Shown here: piece by piece, positions 19,193 through 28,240 of the stretch
Layout of the letters: every line of letters starts with the position of its first letter
How positions within the stretch are numbered: the stretch's first letter is position 1
From: Parachlamydiaceae bacterium
GTDB taxonomy: Bacteria; Chlamydiota; Chlamydiia; Chlamydiales; Parachlamydiaceae
Direction of reading: 5' to 3'
Length of the DNA stretch: 64,000 nucleotides
Assembly: GCA_025451995.1 (NCBI GenBank)
Contig: JANWJE010000137.1
Span: forward strand, 1-64,000
The notes under the pieces: generated by a model
Told to the model about the DNA's origin: nothing
Database searches by the model: none
Seen by the model: the letters and a program-made list of their open reading frames with translations, nothing else
Translations under genes and position numbers: made by a program

Positions 19193-19864
19193 AGTATCAA
19201 AAATGGCTGAACCAATGCGCAAAAGAGTTGCCCCTTCTTCTATAGCAATTGGATAATCATGCGACATTCCCATAGAAAGATGAACAAATAATTCCGGCTC
19301 TCTTAAAAACCCTTTCCATTTTTCTCTCAGGTGATAAAGTTTCTTGAAGCAATTGCGGATGACCTTTTCATCGCCTATTAAGGGGGCTATTGTCATCAAG
19401 CCTTTAATATGCATATTTGATAGTTCATTCAGTTGGTCTAAATGCCTTTCCCATTCAGTTTCTGAGAGGCCATGTTTTGTCTTTTCACCAGAAGTATTCA
19501 CCTGTAAAAGAATAGAAGTGATCTTTGATTTAAACCGACTTGTCTCGGAAATTTTTTTTGCCAGTTCTAAAGAATCAACCGAATGAATTAAATTAAACCT
19601 AGAAACGGCAGTTGAAACTTTATTTTTCTGCAAAGTCCCAATCATATGCCAATTGCAATCTGCCGGCATATGAACCATTTTAGTTAAACTTTCCTGAACC
19701 CTGCTCTCTCCAAAATTGCGAGCCCCTTCTTGATAAGCTGGCAGTAGAGTGTCTAAAGTGCACCCTTTTGAAACAGCGATAATTGTTATTTCATCCGGTT
19801 GACGCCCACAGATATGGGCTTTTTCTTTTACATCTTGCACTGTCTTTAAATAATTCGTAAGCAA
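19178..19864 (-). CDS. yggS: YggS-family pyridoxal phosphate homeostasis protein
   Basis: A 228-residue member of the YggS/PROSC (COG0325) family, single-domain alanine-racemase-like proteins that bind pyridoxal 5'-phosphate and balance its free pool. The PLP-binding lysine is K33 in IIAVSKG; other family marks are FGESRVQES, WHMIGTLQKNK, the VDS.ELAKKI helix, LLQVNTSGE.KHG, and the phosphate-binding end LSMGMSHDYPIAI...TLLRIGSAIF. The start is a TTG at 19864, supported by GAGGG six bases upstream; no ATG lies nearby. The C-terminal codons fall in a dispersed repeat, yet the length is normal, so the enzyme appears intact. Confidence 0.92.
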   Translation of the reverse strand: MLTNYLKTVQDVKEKAHICGRQPDEITIIAVSKGCTLDTLLPAYQEGARNFGESRVQESLTKMVHMPADCNWHMIGTLQKNKVSTAVSRFNLIHSVDSLELAKKISETSRFKSKITSILLQVNTSGEKTKHGLSETEWERHLDQLNELSNMHIKGLMTIAPLIGDEKVIRNCFKKLYHLREKWKGFLREPELFVHLSMGMSHDYPIAIEEGATLLRIGSAIFDTRPLA

Positions 19865-19969
19865 TTACAACCCTCAATTACTTAATGAGAATTTAATAAA
19901 ATTTAAATTTTATTACAATTATTTATTTTTAAAATAGAGTTAGGTAATTAATTAAAAGATCGCGAGATT

Positions 19970-21826
19970 ATGACATTTGATGCCATTCCTCATTATAAAA
20001 TTTTGCCCATTTCTTCAAATCAAACGCCGCAAACAGCCAGCCCGCGAAAGAAGACCCTTCCCTCTTTATTAGGAAGAAGAATCACACGCCAATCGCCGGA
20101 TGGATATTTAAAACTCAACATTTTTGAAAAAAACGACAGTTACACCCTTTCATTTAAGAACGTTGATACAAAAAAAAATTTTTGGAGTTCTTTAAAAATT
20201 CCGGATTCCTCATGGAAAAAATTTCCTTTAAAAGACAATGAAGGGAAAGATATTTTCCTCTTAATCAATATGAATGAATTAAAAAATTTTGGTTTTTCTG
20301 ATGAGGAATTGAAAAAAGCCTTTAGAAATGGGACGTTGCTTTCCGATATGCAAAAGAAGGTGATTGGCAATGAACTGCGCAAAGAATTAAAAGGGCTAAG
20401 GACAAATAAAATTGAACAAATCAGCATTAAAATTTCCGATTGGATTTCTAATGATAAAATTTCTGAAAAAGATGCTGAAGCTTTAATTCAAGATTTTTCT
20501 AAAACCTTGCAGACTTTAAACGAGGATTTAGAAGGACGGGGCCAACCTTTAATAGGAAAAGAGCCCATAGAAAACCGCTTCTCTATTTTTGATTATTTAG
20601 AAGGAATAAAACTGCAATATCAAATGAATGCGATCGAAAACGATTTTATTCCTATTTACCCCTTCTTTTCCAATCCATTGGATGCCTTATATATGGTTAA
20701 TCAAATAAAATCATTTCAAAGATGCAGTGATGAAGAAGCCATAAAATTTATCATCAAAGAGTTCCCTCTCTTTGAAGAAGAAAGAAGAAATGAAATGAAT
20801 GAAAAAATTGATTTTTCAATACTTTTAAACAATGACACCTTCCCTAAATATTTAAATTTTAAACTAAAAGAAGAAATTGAATACACAGACCTCTTCTACA
20901 TAGCAAAACAGCTTTATACAAGCAATGAATCTGAAACGAAAGAATGTACAGAACTAGAACTGCAGGAATTAATTTTTTATAATATCAATGTCCAAATCAA
21001 AAATACTCGAGAGAAACTATTGGCAGTAAGACATTCTGTAATGGAGGTTATTGCAGATGGACCTAAAGAATTGTATACTGAAAGAATTAATAAATTTAGG
21101 AAAATTCATTTAAACGAAGATGATAATAAAAAATATCATATTTATATTGAAGCAATAAGTTCGAGTTCAACAACAGTTAAAGAGAGTGCTGAGGGACTGA
21201 AAGCTAAAAACAATATTAAAGCAGCTGATATGATGGTTAAAAGCTGGGTAACTCAATTGAAACCAATCAATCTTGAAATGATAAAACAACTCAATACCAT
21301 ATTGACTGCAGAAACTATAAATAATGGAAGGGAGCCAGGTTCTTATCGAACTGATTTAAAAATGAATGTCATGTGTAGTGATGGAAAATATCTTGACTAT
21401 TGGCATGTAAAAACTGAAGTACAAGAATTATGCGATTGGGTTAATTCTTCTTTGGATCAAGCAAATGGAGATCCGATAAAAATTATCGAAATTGCTGCAC
21501 GAGCACTGAACTGGTCAATCAGTATCCATCCATTTGCAGATGGAAATGGAAGAACGTGTCGCTTTCTGGCAAATTATATTCTTTTAATGGGAGGCCTTCC
21601 TTTTTCAGTGCTTAATGAAGAAAGCAATGTCAATGCTGTTTTTGGAGAACCTCTCATTCTCATCAATGCTTATATTGAAAATAATCACATTACGGACCCC
21701 AAAATTTTAAGTAAATTGAAGGCTAAATGTGGTGCAACTCCCGAAATAGCGATGAAGCATCTGATTGAGGGAATAGAACTTGCAGTTAAAATATTTGGAG
21801 ATCAAGAAGAGGAAAAAGTGGCATGA
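19970..21826 (+). CDS. Fic domain protein (probable AMPylator)
   Basis: Fic enzymes transfer AMP or related groups from nucleotides to hydroxyl side chains of target proteins. This 618-residue protein has a complete active-site motif HPFADGNGRTCR starting at His520, preceded by the beta-hairpin 'flap' region (about 455-480) and helices of the Fic fold (about 420-590). The first 380 residues are an unrecognised, charged region. A helix near residues 390-405 (EAISSSSTTVKES) resembles the auto-inhibitory [S/T]xxxE[G/N] helix of class II Fic proteins, but Ser replaces the usual Gly/Asn, so inhibition is uncertain. The stop overlaps the next start in an ATGA; that gene carries a degraded Fic motif. 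It could act on host proteins or form a toxin-antitoxin-like pair. Confidence 0.88.
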   Translation: MTFDAIPHYKILPISSNQTPQTASPRKKTLPSLLGRRITRQSPDGYLKLNIFEKNDSYTLSFKNVDTKKNFWSSLKIPDSSWKKFPLKDNEGKDIFLLINMNELKNFGFSDEELKKAFRNGTLLSDMQKKVIGNELRKELKGLRTNKIEQISIKISDWISNDKISEKDAEALIQDFSKTLQTLNEDLEGRGQPLIGKEPIENRFSIFDYLEGIKLQYQMNAIENDFIPIYPFFSNPLDALYMVNQIKSFQRCSDEEAIKFIIKEFPLFEEERRNEMNEKIDFSILLNNDTFPKYLNFKLKEEIEYTDLFYIAKQLYTSNESETKECTELELQELIFYNINVQIKNTREKLLAVRHSVMEVIADGPKELYTERINKFRKIHLNEDDNKKYHIYIEAISSSSTTVKESAEGLKAKNNIKAADMMVKSWVTQLKPINLEMIKQLNTILTAETINNGREPGSYRTDLKMNVMCSDGKYLDYWHVKTEVQELCDWVNSSLDQANGDPIKIIEIAARALNWSISIHPFADGNGRTCRFLANYILLMGGLPFSVLNEESNVNAVFGEPLILINAYIENNHITDPKILSKLKAKCGATPEIAMKHLIEGIELAVKIFGDQEEEKVA

Positions 21827-22491
21827 ATACCAATTTGAGAATCAATGAACCTGATAATTATATTAACAGTTATCTTTCTTTGGCAAAACGAGACTTAGAT
21901 GCCGAAGGGTTTCAAAAACATAAAAGTGCATTCTTACATTTTATAGGTGAAAAAACACTATCAACAGAAGCAATTTTGCGCTTAATGAAAACTGTATTAA
22001 AACACGGGATAGAATATCGAAATGAGAGTCTTCCTATCCTTGTGGATGAATGCAATGAAATCATCGCATCAAGTTACTTTCCCGGGATTCCCACCTTGTT
22101 AAATATGAGCGATGAAAACATTATTGAAAAATTGTCGGATTTAATTTGCCATACCCTTTCTTTAAATCCCTTCCAAACGGGAAACAAAGAATTGTCGTTA
22201 ATGATTTCAGCTTATGTATTAGCAAATATCCGTAAGCCTTATTTTATTTTAGAAAATATTACAGAACGAGAGTTTGATGAAGCAGCAACACACCCTTTAA
22301 AAATGAGAGTGTTTGTGGCAGATAAATATAAACAGTACATCCAAGTTGAAGATCAAATTTTAAAAGCGATTCAATTTTATGATTCCGCGGCCGAATATAA
22401 AAGCTTGAATGGAAGAGAAACAACCATCCTGATGGAATGGCACGAACTCGATCGCAAAGTCGCCCAATGGAAACACAAGCTCGCCAGGTAA
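21823..22491 (+). CDS. Degenerate Fic-like protein, probably inactive
   Basis: A 222-residue protein whose start overlaps the end of the Fic gene by four bases, so the two are cotranslated. Its segment NPFQTGNKELSLMISAYVL (from residue 115) lines up with the neighbour's HPFADGNGRTCRFLANYIL: Pro-Phe and Gly-Asn are kept, but the catalytic His is Asn115, the metal-binding Asp is Thr119, and the ATP-phosphate Arg is lost (Lys-Glu). The preceding helix (IIEKLSDLICHTLSL versus IIEIAARALNWSISI) also matches. It therefore looks like a Fic fold without catalytic residues. Its role could be to regulate or scaffold the active enzyme; this is inference. No other domain is recognised. Confidence 0.72.
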   Translation: MNTNLRINEPDNYINSYLSLAKRDLDAEGFQKHKSAFLHFIGEKTLSTEAILRLMKTVLKHGIEYRNESLPILVDECNEIIASSYFPGIPTLLNMSDENIIEKLSDLICHTLSLNPFQTGNKELSLMISAYVLANIRKPYFILENITEREFDEAATHPLKMRVFVADKYKQYIQVEDQILKAIQFYDSAAEYKSLNGRETTILMEWHELDRKVAQWKHKLAR

Positions 22492-22525
22492 ATGGATATT
22501 GCTTGTTTCAATGAGTAAAAAATAA

Positions 22526-23977
22526 ATGCTAAAGAAGTTATTTACAAAAATAAAAAAAATCAATAATATAGAAATAAAAAAAAATATAAAAGATTTAAAA
22601 ATGGAAATTAACGATTCAATTATTTTATTAACATCTTATTTTTCAAATTTAGAAAAAAGGCATCCTTCTGAAGAAGAAATAAAGGTCAAAAATTTAGCTT
22701 TTGAAAATTTAGAAAATTATCCTCATTTTTTCACTAAGGACCAAACAGCGGATCTTGAAGAATTACAAAAAAAGTCTATTTCGATTAAGCAACCAGAATT
22801 TTTTTTCCGAATTTCTATTCTTTTTCTTAAGAACATAAAAAAGACAAATATTCTTAATCAAACGGACGATCTATTCGATAGTGCGTCTCCCCTTCTCCTC
22901 AAAACTTCAACTTGGTCGGATCGAATATCTATTATCAATATTTTGGGTAAACTGCCTCCGGAAGAAAGGGAAGAGCTGATTGAAAAAACCCTTTTGACAT
23001 TAGATGAAGATGCCATCTTCAATCCGCTACAAATAAACAAATTCGATGGAATCGGAGATCTCATCAAAGCCATTCATGAGACACCTAAAAACGATAGAGA
23101 TAATGTCATTGGACATGCTCGTCGTTTGTTTGATTCTTCTTCATGTGGATATAGGATGAGTTGTATAATCAGAACCATTAAAGATATTCCTCAAAATGAA
23201 CGAAACGACCTCATAGAAACCGCTAGCCCTCTTCTTTTTGGTATTACTGAAGAAAAAGATAGAATCCTTAAACAACTTTACACAACCCCAAAAAGTCAAT
23301 GGAAGCATTACGTCGAAAGGACAATATCTCTTCTTCCCCCAATTTCCTCTGGTCATGAACGCTCTTGCATTTTAACGGTCATTTGCAATCTCCCTGCCGA
23401 TCAAGAGGGAGATATTATTAAGAAAGCAACCCATGTTTTTAATCGTTATCCCGCCCTCTCCGGATACGCTAGAAGTGATATTATCAATAGTATCAAGGAA
23501 ATTCTTCCCAATGAACGTCAGGATGCTATCGATGATATGCATGCCCTTTTTCCAAACCTTCCAGTATTGGAAGATATAGATGAAGAATATCCAATAGCAC
23601 AAGCTTTAGATACTATACAACGGATTCCTAAAAAAGATAGATCGAGCAAAGTAAAAAAAGCCGCGCCTTTAGTAAATAACATTTCATCCATGCTTCAGGC
23701 AATAATCCTTTATCAGATCATAGAAAAACACTCTGAATATTTAGATGATCAAACAAAAAATGCGACTGCAATCCTTTCCCTTTTTTCGGATCGCTATATC
23801 AGCGTTGATGATGTTGAAGATTATATTTTTAAAGTCCTTAAAAGTTTTGAACCAAAACATATAGTGGACCTCATAAAATATACACTTCCCGATATTCCCC
23901 AAAATATAGATGGAGAAAATCTTGCAGTACTTCTTAACACTGTGTATTTAAAAAACTTCAAGACTCGTATTGCTTGA
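22526..23977 (+). CDS. Helical-repeat protein next to Fic pair
   Basis: A 483-residue protein starting 35 bases after the degenerate Fic gene, likely in the same transcript. From about residue 110 it consists of repeats of about 36-40 residues with the pattern R..II..I..[IL]P..ER.[DE][LI]I..A..L (examples: LGKLPPEEREELIEKT, IKDIPQNERNDLIETA, ICNLPADQEGDIIKKA, IQRIPKKDRSSKVKKA). This is a HEAT-like alpha solenoid, likely protein-binding. No enzyme motif, signal peptide or membrane segment is seen. The N-terminal 60 residues are Lys/Ile-rich. Helical repeat proteins of this type occur elsewhere in this window (51031-51987). The function is unknown. Confidence 0.72.
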   Translation: MLKKLFTKIKKINNIEIKKNIKDLKMEINDSIILLTSYFSNLEKRHPSEEEIKVKNLAFENLENYPHFFTKDQTADLEELQKKSISIKQPEFFFRISILFLKNIKKTNILNQTDDLFDSASPLLLKTSTWSDRISIINILGKLPPEEREELIEKTLLTLDEDAIFNPLQINKFDGIGDLIKAIHETPKNDRDNVIGHARRLFDSSSCGYRMSCIIRTIKDIPQNERNDLIETASPLLFGITEEKDRILKQLYTTPKSQWKHYVERTISLLPPISSGHERSCILTVICNLPADQEGDIIKKATHVFNRYPALSGYARSDIINSIKEILPNERQDAIDDMHALFPNLPVLEDIDEEYPIAQALDTIQRIPKKDRSSKVKKAAPLVNNISSMLQAIILYQIIEKHSEYLDDQTKNATAILSLFSDRYISVDDVEDYIFKVLKSFEPKHIVDLIKYTLPDIPQNIDGENLAVLLNTVYLKNFKTRIA

Positions 23978-24000
23978 GAAAAAGAAAAATTTTTGGCGTC

Positions 24001-24058
24001 TTTCCTGCCAAATTGTTCGACCATATGTTCGCATATGCTCTAAAAATTTGGCAAGAAA
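24001..24058. terminator. Bidirectional hairpin between convergent genes
   Basis: TTTCCTGCCAAAT (24001-24013) pairs with ATTTGGCAAGAAA (24046-24058) with one mismatch, and inside lies a perfect CATATG-TTCG-CATATG hairpin (24022-24037). It sits between two convergent genes, where a two-way terminator is expected. A long run of T is absent, so efficiency is uncertain. Confidence 0.6.
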
Positions 24059-24068
24059 TCCATAAATC

Positions 24069-26126
24069 TTAAATATTTTTGGCCAAAAAAACGCTCATTT
24101 TTATTGAAAATCTTTCTATGTCTTCTTCGGGAAGACAAGAGGCGATTTGATCGACGACAGTTTTCCAGTCATCGTGAAAGTTCTTTTTCGAGAGAATTGC
24201 AGTGCCAAAAACGCACGCGACTATATATTTTCTTTCTCTCACAATGCTATTGATAAAGAAGACGCTATCTTCAATGATTTCACTAAGGTTTTTTGCGGGA
24301 ATAAAATTAACGATATAAGAGGCTATTTTTTCTGAAGTTTCCTGAAATAAACTCAAGTTTTCTATTTCATTTAAATTGTCTGCTGCCTCGCTTCCCTCCA
24401 AGCAATGCAGGGCAAAAGTACTATATGCTACATCTTTATGCTCTTTAATCAGTAATGGCATTAGGTCAGAAAAATAATGCTCCTCTCCCTTTTTTGCAGC
24501 CACAATAACTTCAGAAGCTAAGCGACTAATATTATTTTCGTCTCGCATTTCTGAAAGATAAGATAGAGCTCTTGTGCAATCACCAAGCTTTGCCAAAGCG
24601 ATGGCAATTTGAGTATGCCAAACCTCAAAAGGGAACTTAGCTCTTTTTAAAGCAGAGGTGAGTCCATCAATATTAGGATTGTCACAAGAGGTTTTTGAAA
24701 AATCTTTTGAGCATTTCGTTAGCATTAAGATGGCATATTCTATGCCTTCTTTTTTAATCATATTGGAGACAACAGAGCTCCAGGCTTTTTTTGCTATCGA
24801 GTTATCTTTAATGGTTACAACAGCTCCCAAAGCCCCATTTATATCTCCTTCATTAGCTAAAGCTTGAGTCATGCCGCTGATAATTAGGTCTCGTTCAATG
24901 TCATTAAAAAAATATAAAGTACTATCAGAGAACATTCTTCTAACAGCCCTTTCTTTCACATGTTCTCTAATGAATCGTTTATTTAACAAATCTTTCGCAC
25001 ACTTTTCACAAAATTCAGGAGGAAATGTCCATTTTTTATCGGATGATTCTTTTGGTTTTCTAATTTGCTTGACCTCCTCTAGTACCATTCCCCCAAGGTT
25101 ATGCAGTTTTGCATAAGCCATTAAAACTTGTGCAAACAACTCTTCTCGATCTTTGTCCCCTATTTCCCCCTTCTTAAAGAGGTCTTCAATCCCCCTCATT
25201 TGATCCGATAACGTATCGAAATCCGTGGTTTCGTCCCACAATCTAAGTATTTCTTTTAGAAAATAAATTTGAACCATCAACGCTATGTGAGATCTTCTTT
25301 TTAAATAATTTGCATAGGAAACACTTGTACGGTAATTACTATATATTTTTCCATTTTCGGAATGAGTTATTTTACCTCTTTTTCTTTTTAGTAAAGTTAA
25401 GCTTAGAGAAGGAATAATTTGAGATAGAAAGAAAGAGATTGCTTTAGAGAGTTCAGGATCAACTTTGTCTTCTCTTTTTTCAACAGTTTCTTGAATTTTT
25501 AGAATTAAATCAGTTGCCTCTAGTACTTTTGCAAGATCGCCTTTAATGAGAAAATTCAAATGATTTGATAAATAATCGATTTTAGAAATATAATAGTTAA
25601 GCGACTTACTCTTATTGAGAAATTTGAGAGAAGATTCAATTTCTTTTATGATATTAATTGCATCTGGGGCTTCCTTGATCGCTTTATTTTCCTCATGCAA
25701 CCATTCATTTACTAATTGTATTTCTTTTTTATTTAAATTTACGCAATCTTTTGCTAAATTTAATTTCAAATTATGCTCATCATAAATAATATCAAAAAAA
25801 GAGCTGTTTTTAAAAGAAAGATGTTCTTTTCGAGATTCTTCCTGAAGTTTTTTTTCTTGAAATACTATTTCTCCAATTATTTTTTCAATTTTTCCTTTTA
25901 ATTCGTGATGTTGATTGATTTTCGATAAAAAATTGGAAAATTGTTGTAATGATTTCTTCCAAGAATTTTTACTATATTCATTTTCTATATTCAAAATTCG
26001 GTCATAACACTCTCGATTTGTCCAACCCAATTGTCTCGCATCTTTTTTACTGATATGGGGACGGATAAAACCTCGTATAAGATCATCGGGAAGACTTAAA
26101 AATTTATTAGAAACCGGATTTATCAT
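24069..26126 (-). CDS. F-box-like protein with helical solenoid
   Basis: The 685-residue protein begins with a segment resembling a eukaryotic F-box (about residues 10-45: LSLPDDLIRGFIRPHISKKD, then ARQLGWTNRECYDRI), the roughly 40-residue Skp1-binding motif with the LPxDLI start, a polar DxxxL middle and a T-N-R end. Residues 50-240 are charged and helical. From about 330 on, TPR-like helical pairs recur (for example HTQIAIALAKLGDCTRALSYL). In eukaryotes this combination marks substrate adaptors of SCF ubiquitin ligases; chlamydiae of amoebae are known to carry expanded F-box families. No secretion signal is visible. The F-box call is by eye and moderate; the coding call is strong. Confidence 0.75.
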   Translation of the reverse strand: MINPVSNKFLSLPDDLIRGFIRPHISKKDARQLGWTNRECYDRILNIENEYSKNSWKKSLQQFSNFLSKINQHHELKGKIEKIIGEIVFQEKKLQEESRKEHLSFKNSSFFDIIYDEHNLKLNLAKDCVNLNKKEIQLVNEWLHEENKAIKEAPDAINIIKEIESSLKFLNKSKSLNYYISKIDYLSNHLNFLIKGDLAKVLEATDLILKIQETVEKREDKVDPELSKAISFFLSQIIPSLSLTLLKRKRGKITHSENGKIYSNYRTSVSYANYLKRRSHIALMVQIYFLKEILRLWDETTDFDTLSDQMRGIEDLFKKGEIGDKDREELFAQVLMAYAKLHNLGGMVLEEVKQIRKPKESSDKKWTFPPEFCEKCAKDLLNKRFIREHVKERAVRRMFSDSTLYFFNDIERDLIISGMTQALANEGDINGALGAVVTIKDNSIAKKAWSSVVSNMIKKEGIEYAILMLTKCSKDFSKTSCDNPNIDGLTSALKRAKFPFEVWHTQIAIALAKLGDCTRALSYLSEMRDENNISRLASEVIVAAKKGEEHYFSDLMPLLIKEHKDVAYSTFALHCLEGSEAADNLNEIENLSLFQETSEKIASYIVNFIPAKNLSEIIEDSVFFINSIVRERKYIVACVFGTAILSKKNFHDDWKTVVDQIASCLPEEDIERFSIKMSVFLAKNI

Positions 26127-26388
26127 AAAACTTGCTTTTGTTTTTTTAGCAATTATAAATTATTTATTTAAAAAAATAAAGATTTATAACTATTTTATAA
26201 ACATTTTACTTTTTTATACACTTCAGAAACTATAAACAAATCAAAAAAAAAGCTTGAATCAAAAATTGAAAGATTATTTTTTTTGTCAAAAAAAACTAGC
26301 TTTTCTAATTTATTCTAAAACTATTAATTAGTTGCTTTTAATTAATTATTTAAATATAAATTATTTCATAATTATATAGGATATCAAG

Positions 26389-28104
26389 ATGATTAATATA
26401 TTTTTTCCGAAATTTTATGAAACAAAGAACTTTTCTGCAGCAATGAAGGAATTTGGGTTATCCATGTCCGAACAATATGCAGCTTCCATTACAGTGGGGG
26501 TCTTTCCTCTTCCAATGGGAGCCTTTCCTCGATTTTGGAATCCTGATGATGCCGCTTGGTTGGAAAACAAACTCGAAGAAAAACTCTCACCATGGTCTCA
26601 AAATATATTTAAAAGCAGTTATAAGCAATTTAAGGTGCAATTTGAAAATGAATTTCAATTCAAAATTTTGGATATAAAAACTTTTGAGGAGGGATTAAAC
26701 AGATGGGTCAAACAAGAAGGAGGACAGGCAAAAAAGGCTGCACAACTTATTAAAGAAGCATTTATTGATGACAAGGAAACTTTAATTCTAACCAATCTAA
26801 AATTGAAGACTCTTCCTTCCGAGATTGGCCTCCTTGTCAATTTGAAGGAGCTTTATCTAAACGGCAATTGTATTAGCAGCCTAAATGAGGTTGAACCATT
26901 ATTTTACCTATGGCATCTAGTTCTATGGGATAATCCAAATTTAAAAGAGATTCCTGCATCTTTTGAGGAATTTCCTTACCTTGATATCTTTGCGGCCGGC
27001 AATAAATATTTGCGGCTAGAAACAAGAGAAAATGTTTCTTTTGATGTTCTCTATGAAGGAGAGATTAAAGGACCAAAGCGCGGTCAAAAAAAAGCAGTGA
27101 GAATTATAAAAACAAGTTTTCCTTTTCTCTTAAGGCAAGAAAGAATTATTCATGAAAACTCCGGAAAATTCATTAGAGAATGCGAAATGGTGGCAGATCG
27201 CATTTTAGTATCACTACCGGAAGGAATGGACCGAGAGTTATTTATTCATAATTTAAGTGAACCAGATATCAAACTTGAGTTAGTTCCAAGAACAGATACG
27301 CTTTATCGATTAAAATTTGATTCTGTTTTCGACTCAATAGATAGATTTGATAATGTCATAAAAAAAATTAAGCTCATGATGCCGCAAGTTAGGGCTCAAC
27401 CAGATTATGCTAGAGGACCCTCAATTCCATGGCGTTTCAATAAAAATCCAAACCAAAAAAAAATTGCGCAAATATCGGCACCCAAAAAAACTCATGGACC
27501 ACTTATCTCCTTCGAAAATTGTTTAGAAAAAAAGAATAATACTTTATGCGAGAGTGAAGAGAAGGACATTAAAAGAGTTGACCCGGATTTAAAAACATTA
27601 ACTGAAATTAACCCTTTCAATGAAAATAAGGTTTTAGAATGTCCTATTGAAAGAGAAACTGAAGGTCCTCAGCCGGGCTTAAAAACATTGGTAAGAGCTG
27701 AATCTGATCATATAGAGTCAACGATTCCATCCCCAATGAATAATCATGAAGAAGCTTTATCCCTTTTGAAAGAAAAATATCCAAAGTTACAGAATGAGAC
27801 TTTGAATGTTCTTCTTAAGAAAAGAATTGATAATGCAAATTTTGAAGAAATGAATTATTTAAATGAATGTGCCCTTTCTTTGCCAGAACAGGAACTATTG
27901 ATTTGTCAAACACAAGAACAAGCGAGAAATGGAGTTAAAAATTGTAGCATCAAAATTGGACTTTTAACAACGACCCTTGAGCCAACTTTTTTAAGAAGAT
28001 TTCCGATAGCGACCCAACGCAGTCAGAAAGAGCGATTGCTCAAATATGCGAGAAGAGATCAAGCAGCTTGCGAGCTTTTTTTGAAAAGCAAAGCACACTT
28101 ATGA
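26389..28104 (+). CDS. Leucine-rich repeat protein
   Basis: A 571-residue protein with a helical N-terminal region (about 1-130) followed by a short run of leucine-rich repeats (about 130-215: LTNLKLKTLPSEIG, LVNLKELYLNGNCISSL, LWHLVLWDNPNLKEIPASF). These match the x-L-P-x-x-[IL] LRR type found in bacterial effectors. Residues 220-330 form an unrecognised domain, 340-450 are polar and probably disordered, and 460-571 are helical. The C-terminus does not show the Cys-x-Asp motif of the NEL ubiquitin ligases that follow LRRs in IpaH/SspH proteins. It is transcribed divergently from the F-box-like gene to its left, with 262 bases of AT-rich DNA between them that hold no other gene. Confidence 0.8.
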   Translation: MINIFFPKFYETKNFSAAMKEFGLSMSEQYAASITVGVFPLPMGAFPRFWNPDDAAWLENKLEEKLSPWSQNIFKSSYKQFKVQFENEFQFKILDIKTFEEGLNRWVKQEGGQAKKAAQLIKEAFIDDKETLILTNLKLKTLPSEIGLLVNLKELYLNGNCISSLNEVEPLFYLWHLVLWDNPNLKEIPASFEEFPYLDIFAAGNKYLRLETRENVSFDVLYEGEIKGPKRGQKKAVRIIKTSFPFLLRQERIIHENSGKFIRECEMVADRILVSLPEGMDRELFIHNLSEPDIKLELVPRTDTLYRLKFDSVFDSIDRFDNVIKKIKLMMPQVRAQPDYARGPSIPWRFNKNPNQKKIAQISAPKKTHGPLISFENCLEKKNNTLCESEEKDIKRVDPDLKTLTEINPFNENKVLECPIERETEGPQPGLKTLVRAESDHIESTIPSPMNNHEEALSLLKEKYPKLQNETLNVLLKKRIDNANFEEMNYLNECALSLPEQELLICQTQEQARNGVKNCSIKIGLLTTTLEPTFLRRFPIATQRSQKERLLKYARRDQAACELFLKSKAHL

Positions 28105-28156
28105 ACTAGAACCAATTAAAGCGAAAAAGAAGAAATTATTTGAAATCAATAATATA

Positions 28157-28180
28157 GTCCGTCCAGTTGAAAGCTGGAAA
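28157..28180. repeat. Dispersed CCAGTTGAAAGCTGG hairpin
   Basis: GTCCAGTTGAAAGCTGGA plus flanks, lying between two convergent genes. It is the same palindrome as at 17851-17871 and 35601-35621, including the upstream TATAGTCC seen also at 35594-35601. Confidence 0.5.
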
Positions 28181-28240
28181 TTTTACTTCGTCGGCAAAGC
28201 TTCGATTTTAACCCTGATTGCTGCCTTATAAGCGGTGCGT

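Noticed and set aside
26389-28104. LRR protein as an IpaH/NEL-type ubiquitin ligase
   Set aside because: The region after the LRRs lacks the Cys-x-Asp catalytic motif and helical pattern of NEL domains.
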